Positions 16,075-24,691 of a stretch of 35,964 bases of DNA are shown in pieces. The position numbers and the translations under genes are program-made. The notes below the pieces were generated by a model. It searched no databases, was not told where the DNA came from, and was given only the letters and a program-made list of their open reading frames with translations. Position 1 is the stretch's first letter. The number at the start of each line of letters is the position of its first letter. The DNA is from an uncultured Lachnospiraceae bacterium. Its GTDB lineage: Bacteria; Bacillota; Clostridia; Lachnospirales; Lachnospiraceae. The stretch covers positions 1-35,964 of the forward strand of contig CANRHU010000037.1 in NCBI GenBank assembly GCA_947630485.1, read 5' to 3'.

Positions 16075-16971
16075 ATGAAACAGGTTAAATTTTCCAAATA
16101 TTCCCTTCAGGATAAGATCCTTGTGGGAACCGGCTATGCTCTGATCGGTCTGTTTGTCCTGGCGATCATCGTACCGGTGCTCTACATTATCGTAGCGTCC
16201 TTCATGGACCCTGTCACCCTGCAGAATAAGGGCATTACTTTCGATTTCAGCAAGTGGACGATGACCGCTTACGAGCGGGTTATGACCAACTCCCAGATCT
16301 GGGTCGGCTTTAAGAACGCCGTGGTCTATTCGGTGGTCTTCACCGTGGTGTCCGTGGCGGTCACGCTTTTGTGCGCCTACCCGATGTCCAGAGAGGATTT
16401 CCGCGGCAGGAAGTTTTTCAATGTGATCTTCATGATCACGATGTTCTTCGGCGGCGGTCTGATCCCCACCTACCTGCTGATCAGCAACCTGGGACTTCTG
16501 GACAGCATGTGGGCCGTGATCCTGCCCGGCGCGTTCAGCGTCTGGAACATGACCATTGCCAGGACCTATTACCGCGGGATTCCGCAGGATCTGCGCGAGG
16601 CGGCGGATGTGGACGGCGCCAACGAGCTGGTGTTCTTCTTCAAGATCCTTCTGCCGGTCTGCGTGCCGATCATCGCCGTGCTGGCCCTGTGGCAGTTCGT
16701 GGGTATGTGGAACAGCTATTTTGACGCGATGATTTATTTAAATGATTCGGCCAAGCAGCCCCTGCAGCTGGTGCTTCGTTCGATCCTGATCCAGAACCAG
16801 CCGGAGCCGGGCATGATCGCCGATATGCAGAGCACCGCCCAGAGAGCCCAGCTGGCGGAGCTTCTGAAATACGCAACCATTATCATTTCCAGCCTTCCGC
16901 TTCTGGTGATGTATCCGTTCTTCCAGAAGTATTTTGACAGCGGCATCATGGCCGGCGCGGTCAAGGGCTGA
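16075..16971 (+). CDS. Sugar ABC importer permease, LplC/YtcP type (module 1)
   Basis: Second membrane subunit of the importer. The 298-residue protein has six predicted helices, starting with the first near 20-45 (YALIGLFVLAIIVPVLYIIVA). It has the EAA loop LREAADVDGANELVFFFKI and the C-terminal MYPFFQKYFDSGIMAGAVKG signature shared by YtcP/LplC-like permeases. The GGAGGTG site overlaps the end of the first permease gene, a spacing that implies co-translation at equal dose. The binding protein begins 21 bases after the stop. The near-identical C-terminus in the module-2 permease (22262) shows that the two modules are paralogous. Confidence 0.92.
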   Translation: MKQVKFSKYSLQDKILVGTGYALIGLFVLAIIVPVLYIIVASFMDPVTLQNKGITFDFSKWTMTAYERVMTNSQIWVGFKNAVVYSVVFTVVSVAVTLLCAYPMSREDFRGRKFFNVIFMITMFFGGGLIPTYLLISNLGLLDSMWAVILPGAFSVWNMTIARTYYRGIPQDLREAADVDGANELVFFFKILLPVCVPIIAVLALWQFVGMWNSYFDAMIYLNDSAKQPLQLVLRSILIQNQPEPGMIADMQSTAQRAQLAELLKYATIIISSLPLLVMYPFFQKYFDSGIMAGAVKG

Positions 16972-16992
16972 CGGGCAGAAAGGAGTCGGATT

Positions 16993-18660
16993 ATGAAGAA
17001 GAAAATAATAGCGCGCGCGGCGGCTGTCTGTCTGGCCGCGGCGGCGGTGGGTTCCCTGACCGGCTGCGGCAGCCGGGTGGAGATCAATCCCGGCACGGAG
17101 ATGCAGGTGGTGGATCCCGCCACGCTCCAGTTTCCGTTAGCTGAGACGGCGACGCTGACCGGCATGATCAGCTATCCGCCCAGCACCGAGTCGAACCCTA
17201 ATAACCGCACGATCTTTAAGCGGCTTCAGGAAGCCACCAATGTGGAAATCAAGTGGACGGCGATCCAGTCGGATCAGTGGGGCGACAAGATCGTGTTAAA
17301 TATGTCCAACCCCAACATCCTGACGGATTTCGTGTTCACCGCGGGCTTCAGCGACAACGACCTGCTGCGCTACGCGGACTACGGCGCGATCATTCCGCTG
17401 GAGGAGTACATTGACACCTATATGCCCAACTTAAAGAGCGTATTTGACAAATATCCGGAGTACCGGAAAATGTGTACCGACGTCAACGGCCACATCTGGG
17501 CGCTGCCGTGGATCGAGCAGCTGGGTTCCAACTACACGGCAATCCAGACCATCGGCGACATGAGCTTCATCAACAAGAAGTGGCTGGATTTCCTGGGACT
17601 GGAGATCCCCACGACCGTGGATGAGTTCGAGCAGACGCTGATCGCGTTCCGCGACAACGCGTCCAGGCTGCAGGCGGAGTTCGGCATCGACGGAAGCATC
17701 ATTCCCATGTCCTGCATCGTCAACGACGGCGACCAGGATCCGGCGATCCTGATCAACGGTTTCGGCGAGGGCTACGGCGACGCGGATCGCGGCCGCCACA
17801 TCGCGGTGACCGATGACCTGAAGGTGATCTGCTCCGGAACCCAGGAAGGTTTTAAGGACGGTATCGCGTGGCTCCACAAGCTGTATGATGAAGGCCTCAT
17901 CGACCCGGAAGCATTTACCCAGGAATGGTCCACCTACGTGGCGAAGGGCAAATCCGGACGTTACGGCGTCTGCTTCAGCTGGGACGTGGCCAACATTGAT
18001 AACCTTGTAGACTGGGTTCCCCTTCCCGCGCTGACGGCCGATGTGAGAAATATCACGCCGTCCAACGGTTCCTTCACCAGCGGTTTTGACCGCGGCCGCT
18101 GCGTGGTGACTTCCGTGGCAAAACAGCCCGCGCTGGTCTGCGCATGGCTGGATCAGATGTACGCGCCGCTCCAGTCCCCGCAGAACAACTGGGGCACCTA
18201 CGGCGAGGACGACGAGTTCGATATCTTTGAGATGGGCGTCAACGACGCGGGCGAGCCCATGCTGCATCACGCGCCTCTGGGCGACGCTTCCCCGGTGGAA
18301 GTCCGTGAGGCAGAGTGTGTCGGCGGCCCGCTGGCCGTGCTGGATGAGTATTACGGTGTGTACGTAACCTGCCCGGACGACGCGCAGTACCGTCTGGATT
18401 GGATTAAGGATTACTATACGCCGGATATGCATACCAAGTATGTCTACCCCAACGCGTTCATGAGCCGTGAGGATACGGAGCGCCTGTCCAACCTGCAGGC
18501 GGACATCACCAAGACCATCAACGCGAAGAAGTCCGAGTGGATCATGAACGGCCTTACCGACGCGGACTGGGACGCGTATCTGAAGTCCCTGGACGCTTAC
18601 GGTCTGCAGGAGTTTTTGGGAATCTATCAGAAGTATCTGGATTCGTTCTACGCGGAGTAA
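16993..18660 (+). CDS. Sugar-binding lipoprotein (module 1)
   Basis: A 555-residue extracellular solute-binding lipoprotein that delivers substrate to the two upstream permeases. The signal peptide ends in the lipobox LTGC with C25 as the lipidated residue. The length, about 100 residues longer than simple maltose-binding proteins, and motifs such as DFVFTAGFSDNDLLRYADYGAIIPLEEY and GHIWALPWIEQL fit the LipO/YtcQ-like group found with LplB/LplC permeases. These commonly bind oligosaccharides, but the sequence alone does not give the sugar. It ends the operon; no clear T-tailed terminator follows. Repeat copy 4 lies between it and the convergent lacI gene. Confidence 0.92.
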   Translation: MKKKIIARAAAVCLAAAAVGSLTGCGSRVEINPGTEMQVVDPATLQFPLAETATLTGMISYPPSTESNPNNRTIFKRLQEATNVEIKWTAIQSDQWGDKIVLNMSNPNILTDFVFTAGFSDNDLLRYADYGAIIPLEEYIDTYMPNLKSVFDKYPEYRKMCTDVNGHIWALPWIEQLGSNYTAIQTIGDMSFINKKWLDFLGLEIPTTVDEFEQTLIAFRDNASRLQAEFGIDGSIIPMSCIVNDGDQDPAILINGFGEGYGDADRGRHIAVTDDLKVICSGTQEGFKDGIAWLHKLYDEGLIDPEAFTQEWSTYVAKGKSGRYGVCFSWDVANIDNLVDWVPLPALTADVRNITPSNGSFTSGFDRGRCVVTSVAKQPALVCAWLDQMYAPLQSPQNNWGTYGEDDEFDIFEMGVNDAGEPMLHHAPLGDASPVEVREAECVGGPLAVLDEYYGVYVTCPDDAQYRLDWIKDYYTPDMHTKYVYPNAFMSREDTERLSNLQADITKTINAKKSEWIMNGLTDADWDAYLKSLDAYGLQEFLGIYQKYLDSFYAE

Positions 18661-18784
18661 ACGCCGGGAACAGGCAGATTATGAAAAATGAATCCGGATC
18701 GAACGGTTGATTCATCCGGGAAAGAAAATGAAAGCTCCGCCTTCGGTATGGCTTAACTGCCTGCCGGGGGCGGATGTTTTGTTG

Positions 18785-18832
18785 CGTCAGTATGCAAAAA
18801 ACGCGCCAGTGACACGTTTTGTGTATTTTACA
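18785..18832. repeat. Dispersed palindromic repeat, copy 4
   Basis: Begins with the same 27 bases as copy 1 (18785-18811 versus 4951-4977), then ACACGTTTTGTGTATTTTAC. It lies between the convergent 3' ends of the module-1 binding-protein gene and the second lacI gene. Confidence 0.7.
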
Positions 18833-18874
18833 TCCTCCAAAAAGAGAACCAGGTTGGCCTGCGGGTCGGCGCGC

Positions 18875-19903
18875 TCAGAAGATTCCGCCGTCCGCGTCTT
18901 GAAGCTCCTGGGCGGTTTCGCTTGTCGTCCCGCCGTAGGCATAGCTGACCGGAAGACAGACAAGAGGAGGCCGCAGGGCCGCGTTGTCCATCAGAACCAG
19001 TTCCACGCACATCTCAGCGATGGCGTCCGTGGGCTGGACAATAGTGGAACAGACGTAGCGGCCGTCGCCGAACATACGCGCTCCGTCGAAACCGATGATC
19101 TGTACGTCTTCCGGGACTTTAAGTCCCATCGACTCCAGTACCTTCATGATCTGGAACGCCAGGTTGTCCGTCACGCAGAACAGCCCGTCGAAATCCAGCT
19201 TTCTGTTATGGAAATGTTCTTTCAGGAAATCTATGAAACCGTCGAACGGATCGCCGTCGTCTAAGATCTTCATCTCATAATTCAGTTGTCTGGCCAGGCA
19301 GCCGTTCTCGAAGCCGGAGCGGCGCTTATTGGGTTCGTTGGTGAGGGAGGAACCGATCCGCAGGAAGGCCACTTTTCTGCATCCCAGATCGGCCAGCTTT
19401 TCGGCGGCCATCTGTCCGCCAGCGTAATTATCGCTTGCTACACAGGGAATGCCGGGTCCCATATAGCGGTCGATGGTCACGTAGGGCGTATCCGGTTCCA
19501 CCACCAGGTTCGGGTTGTAGGTCAGGCCGATGATGCCGTCCACCTTGTTCTGCCGGACCATGTTGATGTACTCCTGTTCTTCGGTCGGGTTATAGCCCGT
19601 GCAGCACAGAAGCATCTTATAGCCGCGTCTCTGCAGCGCCAGATTGAGCTGGTACGCCAGATCTGCGAAGAACGGGTTGAATGTATTCGGAAGCAGTACG
19701 GCTATGGAATAGGTGCGGTTTGATTTCAGCCCCTGGGCATAGCTGTTTACCTGGTAATCCAGCTTCTCGATGGCGGCCTCCACACGGATCCGGTAATTCT
19801 CGCCTACGGGCAGACCGTTGACGACTTTCGATACGGTTCCGAGGGCCACGCCTGCCTCGCGGGCTACATCCTTCATAGTTGGCGCCGAACTCATCTTTTT
19901 CAT
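18875..19903 (-). CDS. LacI-family regulator of the second importer module
   Basis: A 342-residue LacI/GalR-type repressor. The HTH is at about 8-52 (PTMKDVAREAGVALGTVSKVVN), and a classical hinge helix follows (NSYAQGLKSNRT, with L59 the expected minor-groove wedge). The effector domain begins at YSIAVLLPNTFNPFFADLAY, with VTDNLAF and VQIIGFDGARM further on. The ATG has a GGAG site. The gene is divergent from the second importer operon, and two perfect palindromes sit just beyond its -35 box, so autoregulation and control of 20397-24142 are likely. The GH32 gene downstream suggests a fructose-containing oligosaccharide or sucrose as inducer; that is inference. Confidence 0.92.
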   Translation of the reverse strand: MKKMSSAPTMKDVAREAGVALGTVSKVVNGLPVGENYRIRVEAAIEKLDYQVNSYAQGLKSNRTYSIAVLLPNTFNPFFADLAYQLNLALQRRGYKMLLCCTGYNPTEEQEYINMVRQNKVDGIIGLTYNPNLVVEPDTPYVTIDRYMGPGIPCVASDNYAGGQMAAEKLADLGCRKVAFLRIGSSLTNEPNKRRSGFENGCLARQLNYEMKILDDGDPFDGFIDFLKEHFHNRKLDFDGLFCVTDNLAFQIMKVLESMGLKVPEDVQIIGFDGARMFGDGRYVCSTIVQPTDAIAEMCVELVLMDNAALRPPLVCLPVSYAYGGTTSETAQELQDADGGIF

Positions 19904-19969
19904 AATAATAATCTCCGTTCCTTCGTCAAAAGCAGTTTCTATCGTTTATTGTTTGATAACTATGGGGTT

Positions 19970-19998
19970 AGTATAGCATATTATTTGATATTTGTAAA
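19970..19998 (-). promoter_or_regulatory. Promoter of second lacI gene
   Basis: Minus strand: TTTACA (19998-19993), 17 bases, TATACT (19975-19970). Its -35 edge is two bases from the tandem operators at 20001-20022. Confidence 0.7.
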
Positions 19999-20000
19999 GC

Positions 20001-20022
20001 TGAAATTTCATGAAACGTTTCA
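20001..20022. promoter_or_regulatory. Tandem LacI operator palindromes
   Basis: TGAAATTTCA (20001-20010) is immediately followed by TGAAACGTTTCA (20011-20022). Both are perfect palindromes; the second has the central CG typical of LacI-family sites. They are just upstream of the lacI -35 box and about 120 bases upstream of the importer promoter. Confidence 0.7.
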
Positions 20023-20138
20023 CAATAAATGAAGAAGAAAACCAAAACAAGAATTAGATAAAATGCACAAAATATAGACGAAAATATAGTAAAAACACCC
20101 AAAACATAATTTCAAATATAAAAATAATAAATTTTCTA

Positions 20139-20167
20139 TTGACATTCCTGTCAGATGGTGCTATCTT
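20139..20167 (+). promoter_or_regulatory. Promoter of the second importer operon
   Basis: TTGACA (20139-20144), 17 bases, TATCTT (20162-20167). A second possible start is the extended -10 TGTTATAAT (20245-20253), downstream of the operator half-sites. Confidence 0.75.
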
Positions 20168-20186
20168 AAACACAACAAAAATAAAA

Positions 20187-20218
20187 TAACGTTTCACGAA
20201 TATATGAAACTTATTTCA
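20187..20218. promoter_or_regulatory. Downstream operator sites of the second importer operon
   Basis: TAACGTTTCA (20187-20196) matches nine of ten bases of the distal part of the perfect operator at 20011-20022, and TGAAACTTATTTCA (20204-20217) carries both TGAAA and TTTCA arms. They lie just after the promoter at 20139, where a bound repressor would block transcription and could loop to 20001-20022. Confidence 0.55.
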
Positions 20219-20396
20219 CGAAAACCTGTGGCTGCGGCCGTATTTGTTATAATGATTCTTACATAGGCGAGCAGACAGGATTTTGCGGGAGGGCTTCCGG
20301 ATTCGGGAAACGCAGCCCGCGGGCCGGGACTGATGAGAGAAGAGAAATTCATTTTCATGCAGGCGCCTTCCCGACGGACAGAAAGGAGAGGTTCGT

Positions 20397-21344
20397 ATGA
20401 GTAAGAAACAGGCCGCGAAAGCAGTGGCCGCAGCGAAGCCCAAATCGGGCAAGCCGCTCAAACAGCGCATCATCGAGAACTGGCAGTTGTACGCGATGCT
20501 GGCTGTACCCTTCGTACTGACGCTGATTTACAAGTATCAGCCCATGTACGGTATCCAGATCGCCTTCCGTGATTTCGTGGCGTCCAGAGGATACTGGGGC
20601 AGCGAGTGGGTAGGTCTCCAGTGGTTTCAGAGGTTTTTCAAGGCCCCGACCTTCTGGAGGATGATCAAGAACACGGTGCTTTTGAGCCTGTTCAGCCTCC
20701 TGTGGAGCTTCCCAATCCCGATCGTACTGGCGCTGATGATCAACCAGCTGCGGTTCCAGAAGTTCAAGAGAGTGACCCAGACCGTCCTGTACGCGCCGCA
20801 TTTCATTTCCACCATGGTCGTCTGCGGTATGATCCGGATCTTCTTAAGCCCCTCCGGCGGTCTGATCAACCTGATCGCGGGGACGAACATTGACTTCATG
20901 ACGCAGGCCAACGCTTTCCGTACCATTTATATCGCGTCCGGCATCTGGCAGGACGCAGGCTGGGGTATCATCGTCTACATGGCGACGCTGTCCAACATCG
21001 ATACTTCCCACTATGAGGCGGCGAAGATCGACGGAGCCAGCATGTTCCAGCGGATTCTTTACATTGATATCCCGGAGCTGATGCCCACCATCGTGCTGAT
21101 GCTGATCATGGCGGCAGGCGGACTGATGAACGTAGGCTTTGAGAAGGTATACCTGCTGCAGACGGATCTGAACAAGGCCACCAGCGACACCATCGCGGTG
21201 TATGTGTACCAGCAAGGTATCGAGCGCGCCCAGTACAGCTACTCGACAGCGATCGGCCTGTTCAATACGGTGATCAATATTATCCTGTTAATCATTGTCA
21301 ATAAGATTACGAAGACGCTTTCCGAAGACGTCAGCTTCGTATAG
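20397..21344 (+). CDS. Sugar ABC importer permease, LplB/YteP type (module 2)
   Basis: First membrane subunit of the second CUT1 importer. The 315-residue protein has a basic, Ala/Lys-rich N-terminus of about 28 residues, longer than that of its paralog at 15144, then six predicted helices beginning LYAMLAVPFVLTLIYKYQPM. The EAA loop reads YEAAKIDGASMFQRILYIDI. The C-terminal part YSYSTAIGLFNTVINIILL parallels the module-1 protein closely, so the modules descend from one ancestor. AAAGGAGAGG precedes the ATG. The next permease starts 12 bases after the stop. No ATPase is present here either. Confidence 0.92.
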   Translation: MSKKQAAKAVAAAKPKSGKPLKQRIIENWQLYAMLAVPFVLTLIYKYQPMYGIQIAFRDFVASRGYWGSEWVGLQWFQRFFKAPTFWRMIKNTVLLSLFSLLWSFPIPIVLALMINQLRFQKFKRVTQTVLYAPHFISTMVVCGMIRIFLSPSGGLINLIAGTNIDFMTQANAFRTIYIASGIWQDAGWGIIVYMATLSNIDTSHYEAAKIDGASMFQRILYIDIPELMPTIVLMLIMAAGGLMNVGFEKVYLLQTDLNKATSDTIAVYVYQQGIERAQYSYSTAIGLFNTVINIILLIIVNKITKTLSEDVSFV

Positions 21345-21356
21345 GAGGTGGAAGAG

Positions 21357-22262
21357 ATGGCAAAAAGAAAAAGTGGAGAGCTTCACGGTTTCTCTGAGCG
21401 GACCAGCGATATCGTTCTGGTTGTGATCTGCGCCATATTCCTGTTCCTGGTGGCGTACCCGCTGTTCTACGTGCTGGTCGCCTCCATATCGAACCCTTAC
21501 GATGTGTATGCGGGCAAGACATTCCTGTTCCCCAGCGGCTTCACGCTGGACGGCTATAAGGCGGTGTTCGCGGATTCCAGCATCCTGACCGGTTACATCA
21601 ACAGCATTAAGTACACGGTCATCGGTACGGTCTTTTCCGTGACCATGCTGTATCTGACGGCGTATCCGCTCAGTATCCAGGAACTGCCGGGACGGAAGTT
21701 TTTCAGCCTGTTCTTTATCTTTACGATGTACTTCGGCGGCGGCCTGGTTCCTACTTACCTGATCGTCAAGCAGACCGGCCTGATCAACAACATGTGGGCG
21801 CTGTTTCTGCCGGGCGGCGTGGCAGTCGGCAATATGATTATCGTGAGGAACTTCTTCCAGAACAGCATTCCGAAGGAGCTGATCGAGGCGGCGGAGATCG
21901 ACGGAGCGTCCAAGTTCCGCATCTTCCTGCAGGTGGTCATTCCGCTCAGCATGTCCATGATGGCGGTTATGGTGGTGTTCAGCATGGTCGCCTACTGGAA
22001 CGACTGGTTTACAGCCCTGATCTACTTAACCGGACCGGAGAAGGCTCCGCTTCCGCTGGTTCTCCGCAACATCCTGATCAGGAGTTCCGCTTCCGCGGCC
22101 CAGGCGAGCACGATCTCCGGAGGCTACGCGGAGTTAAACAAGCTGACCGAGATGATCAAGTTCTCATCGATTATCGTGGCGGCGGCCCCGATGCTGATCA
22201 TCTACCCGTTCGTGCAGAAGTATTTCGAGAAGGGCATGATGGCCGGCGCGGTTAAGGGCTGA
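21357..22262 (+). CDS. Sugar ABC importer permease, LplC/YtcP type (module 2)
   Basis: Second membrane subunit, 301 residues from ATG 21357. This start is preferred to the in-frame GTG at 21348, because the GTG is part of the AGGAGGTG ribosome binding site, which has eight bases to the ATG. Six helices are predicted, the first in DIVLVVICAIFLFLVAYPLFYVL. The EAA loop reads LIEAAEIDGASKFRIF, and the C-terminus IYPFVQKYFEKGMMAGAVKG matches its paralog ending at 16971. A 200-base gap holding a large stem-loop separates it from the binding-protein gene, unlike the 21-base gap in module 1. Confidence 0.92.
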   Translation: MAKRKSGELHGFSERTSDIVLVVICAIFLFLVAYPLFYVLVASISNPYDVYAGKTFLFPSGFTLDGYKAVFADSSILTGYINSIKYTVIGTVFSVTMLYLTAYPLSIQELPGRKFFSLFFIFTMYFGGGLVPTYLIVKQTGLINNMWALFLPGGVAVGNMIIVRNFFQNSIPKELIEAAEIDGASKFRIFLQVVIPLSMSMMAVMVVFSMVAYWNDWFTALIYLTGPEKAPLPLVLRNILIRSSASAAQASTISGGYAELNKLTEMIKFSSIIVAAAPMLIIYPFVQKYFEKGMMAGAVKG

Positions 22263-22341
22263 TTACTGCCGACAGTAAATAAAGCTTTGCGGCGCAGAGC
22301 GGACGTTCGGAACGGATACAGCCGACAGAAAAGAGTTCCAC

Positions 22342-22410
22342 CCGCGCAGCCCTTCGGGCCTGAAAACGCGAAGCTTCGATGTGCATCGGAGCCGCGGAAG
22401 GACTGCGCGG
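22342..22410. other. Large intergenic stem-loop between permease and binding protein
   Basis: The arms at 22342-22355 (CCGCGCAGCCCTTC) and 22397-22410 (GAAGGACTGCGCGG) pair at 13 of 14 positions. The 41-base loop holds a second hairpin (CGATG-TG-CATCG). No U-tract follows, so it looks less like a terminator than an mRNA-stability or processing element that lets the binding protein be made in excess. The function is inference. Confidence 0.6.
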
Positions 22411-22462
22411 CAAAAATAAACTTTCATCAACAAATCATGTATGAAAAGGAAGGAAACGTATT

Positions 22463-24142
22463 ATGAAGAAGACAGTTAAAATGCTGCTCTGCAGCGCACT
22501 GGCAGTCAGTATGGCGGCTTCCCTCACGGCGTGCGGCGGTTCCGGCAGTTCCGATTCCGGCGCGGCCGCGGCTCCCGGCGAGGCCAACGCGGATACCTCT
22601 CAGACCACGTTCGACATCATCGGCGGCATGAGCGCGCTGAGCAAGGGATATCAGGACAACACCGTGCTGAACGCGATGGCGGAGGAAGCCGGCGTTACGA
22701 TCAACTGGAATACGATGAGCGATTCCCTGGCCGAGCAGGTCAACATCCGTATCGCCGGTCAGGAGCTTCCGGACGCGTTCTCCGCGGTAGGATTTTCCAA
22801 CTACGACCTGACCCGCTACGGCGAGGACGGCACATTTATCGATCTGACTCCGTATCTGACGGAGGAGTATATGCCCAACCTGGCCAAGATCCTGGAGGAA
22901 CATCCGAATATCAGGAGCGCCATCACAATGAGCGACGGCAAGATCTACGGACTGCCGGCCGCGGAGCAGATGGGTACCGCCGGTATCGGCAAGGATGAGG
23001 ATTACAGCATTTACACGATCCCGCAGTTCTCCATGATCAACAAGGCATGGCTGGACGACCTGGGACTTGAGGTTCCGACCACTCTTGACGAACTGCATAC
23101 GGCTCTGAAGGCGTTTAAGGACAACGACATGAGCGCCAAGTACTACGGTAACGCCGCGGGAACCACGATCCCGATGAGCACCGGCTTCGATCAGTGGTGC
23201 TGGGGCCAGAACATTTTCTACGCGGGCTTCGGCTTCACCAACTGGCCCAACGACGTCATCAACGACCTGCGCTTAAACGACGACGGCAAGGTGGATTTCG
23301 TCTGCGCCAGCGACGAGTACCGCAAGGCGATCACCTATTTCCATGACTGGTACGCGGAAGGGCTGATGGATGTGGAAATGTTCAGCCAGAGCGATACGCA
23401 GCTGATGAGTAAGTGCCAGCAGGGTTATGTGGGCGTCTCCACCTGGTGGTACATCGAGGAGCTGATGGGCGATTACGCGAAGGACTATGTGTTCCTTCCG
23501 GTTCTGGACGGCCCGGACGGCACCCACAATGTGACCGTGAGAACAGGCGGCGGCACCAACTCCGGCCAGCTGTCCATCACCAGCGCCTGCAAGAGCCCGG
23601 CGAATTTGCTTAAGTTCTTCGATCTGTGGTATGAGCCGGAGAACGTGATGCAGCTGCAGTACGGTCCGATCGGCGTGTACTTCAACGAGCAGGACGAGAA
23701 CGGTGTATGGCTGAGCATCACCGAGGAGGAGAGCCAGGCCAAGTACAACAAGGGCGCCGGCGAGCTGAAAGGCGAGAACGAGGTTCAGGGACCGAAGCTG
23801 ATCTTGAGCGACTACTACAGCACCACCTTCAAGATGGAGGACCGCGCGATCGAGCGTCTGACCGATCTGTATGATTTCTGGATGCCTTATGTGACAAGCA
23901 CCACGACCTATCCGGTCGACTGCGTGTACACAAAGGAAGAGCTGGATACCATCGATATGTATAAGTCTGATTTCGAGAGCATCGTAGCCGAGAACGAGGG
24001 CCTGTGGCTCCGCGACGGCGGCCCGGACGACGCGGCATGGCAGTCCTATCTGGACACGCTGAACAATAACTGCGGCATGGGCGAGCTTCAGGCGGTGTAT
24101 CAGGCGGCTTACGACCGGTACGCGGCGACGCAGGCTCAGTAA
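22463..24142 (+). CDS. Sugar-binding lipoprotein (module 2)
   Basis: A 559-residue extracellular binding lipoprotein for the second importer. The signal peptide ends in the lipobox LTAC (C24 lipidated), followed by a Gly/Ser/Ala linker (GGSGSSDSGAAAAPG) that keeps the domain off the membrane. The fold resembles the module-1 binding protein, with DAFSAVGFSNYDLTRYGEDGTFIDLTPY and KIYGLPAAEQMG in matching places. ATG at 22463 follows AAAGGAAGG. The linked GH32 gene and the operator pattern suggest fructo-oligosaccharides or sucrose-like sugars, but binding specificity cannot be read from sequence. Confidence 0.92.
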   Translation: MKKTVKMLLCSALAVSMAASLTACGGSGSSDSGAAAAPGEANADTSQTTFDIIGGMSALSKGYQDNTVLNAMAEEAGVTINWNTMSDSLAEQVNIRIAGQELPDAFSAVGFSNYDLTRYGEDGTFIDLTPYLTEEYMPNLAKILEEHPNIRSAITMSDGKIYGLPAAEQMGTAGIGKDEDYSIYTIPQFSMINKAWLDDLGLEVPTTLDELHTALKAFKDNDMSAKYYGNAAGTTIPMSTGFDQWCWGQNIFYAGFGFTNWPNDVINDLRLNDDGKVDFVCASDEYRKAITYFHDWYAEGLMDVEMFSQSDTQLMSKCQQGYVGVSTWWYIEELMGDYAKDYVFLPVLDGPDGTHNVTVRTGGGTNSGQLSITSACKSPANLLKFFDLWYEPENVMQLQYGPIGVYFNEQDENGVWLSITEEESQAKYNKGAGELKGENEVQGPKLILSDYYSTTFKMEDRAIERLTDLYDFWMPYVTSTTTYPVDCVYTKEELDTIDMYKSDFESIVAENEGLWLRDGGPDDAAWQSYLDTLNNNCGMGELQAVYQAAYDRYAATQAQ

Positions 24143-24295
24143 GAACCGCGAAGGATTTCCCTGAGAGGGGAAGAAGCGGCGGACGTGGTACGCATAGACC
24201 CGGTTGTGCACGTAGACCATGAACGCGCCCGGCTTAGAGGAGAACACAGGCGGCAAAGGCCGTCTGAAGGTTGAGAAGTGAGGTAAGGAAGGCAG

Positions 24296-24327
24296 CAGGG
24301 GAGCGTCTTTTGCGGGGCGCTCCCCTG
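24296..24327. terminator. Strong hairpin after the second importer operon
   Basis: CAGGGGAGCG (24296-24305) and CGCTCCCCTG (24318-24327) form a perfect 10-bp stem with a 12-base loop. The following bases (TTGTCG) are only weakly T-rich, so termination may be partial. Confidence 0.55.
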
Positions 24328-24516
24328 TTGTCGAAAGAGGAGCATTCTGCGGCAGGTTTGCATGGGAATTGCCGGATTGAGACGGAAAATTCTCTGCAGA
24401 ACAGCCGGGAGAAAAGGCAATACGAGGAATCAGAGCAGACGCGGCGGAGATAAAATTGATCTGCCGGCAGACGTGCCGAGGCGGCCGGGAAGTACAAAAA
24501 TTTAAGAATAAGTTTA

Positions 24517-24550
24517 CAAAGTATGTGCAGAAAACCAGTTGCATACTTTG
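24517..24550. promoter_or_regulatory. Inverted repeat overlapping candidate GH32 promoter
   Basis: CAAAGTATG (24517-24525) and CATACTTTG (24542-24550) are perfect 9-base arms separated by 16 bases. The right arm overlaps a candidate -35 element, TTGCAT (24539-24544), which pairs with TAAAAT at 24563-24568 (18-base spacer). This would suit a repressor site for the GH32 gene. It does not resemble the TGAAACGTTTCA operator. Confidence 0.45.
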
Positions 24551-24619
24551 CGGGCATCATGATAAAATGTTCGTAAGAAAGTACGCTGAAAAGCATGAAA
24601 AGGCGGAAAACTGCGGCCA

Positions 24620-24691
24620 GGAGCGGCAAAACCGCATAAGCCGGAAGCGGCAGAACCGTGTAAGACAGAAGCGGCAGAACCGCGCGGGACG
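24620..24691. repeat. 24-bp tandem repeat, three units, before GH32 gene
   Basis: Three units of exactly 24 bases (24620-24643, 24644-24667, 24668-24691) share GAAGCGGCAGAACCG; a fourth degenerate unit lies at about 24597-24619. Units 1 and 3 contain GCGG and CCGC arms around a five-base loop and can form a small hairpin; unit 2 forms a weaker one. The array lies between the candidate promoter and the GH32 ribosome binding site, so it would be in the mRNA leader. Confidence 0.65.

Noticed and set aside
18661-18784. Terminator after the module-1 binding-protein gene
   Set aside because: Only imperfect pairing (GAATCCGGAT region, CTCCGCC/GGGCGGA) and no T-tract; termination may rely on the convergent region or repeat copy 4, but I cannot support a call.
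22463-24142. Direct assignment of fructo-oligosaccharide specificity to the module-2 binding protein
   Set aside because: Based only on the neighbouring GH32 gene; no binding-site residue can be read to support it.
24620-24691. CRISPR-like array
   Set aside because: The 24-base units are directly abutting with no spacers, and no cas genes are present.
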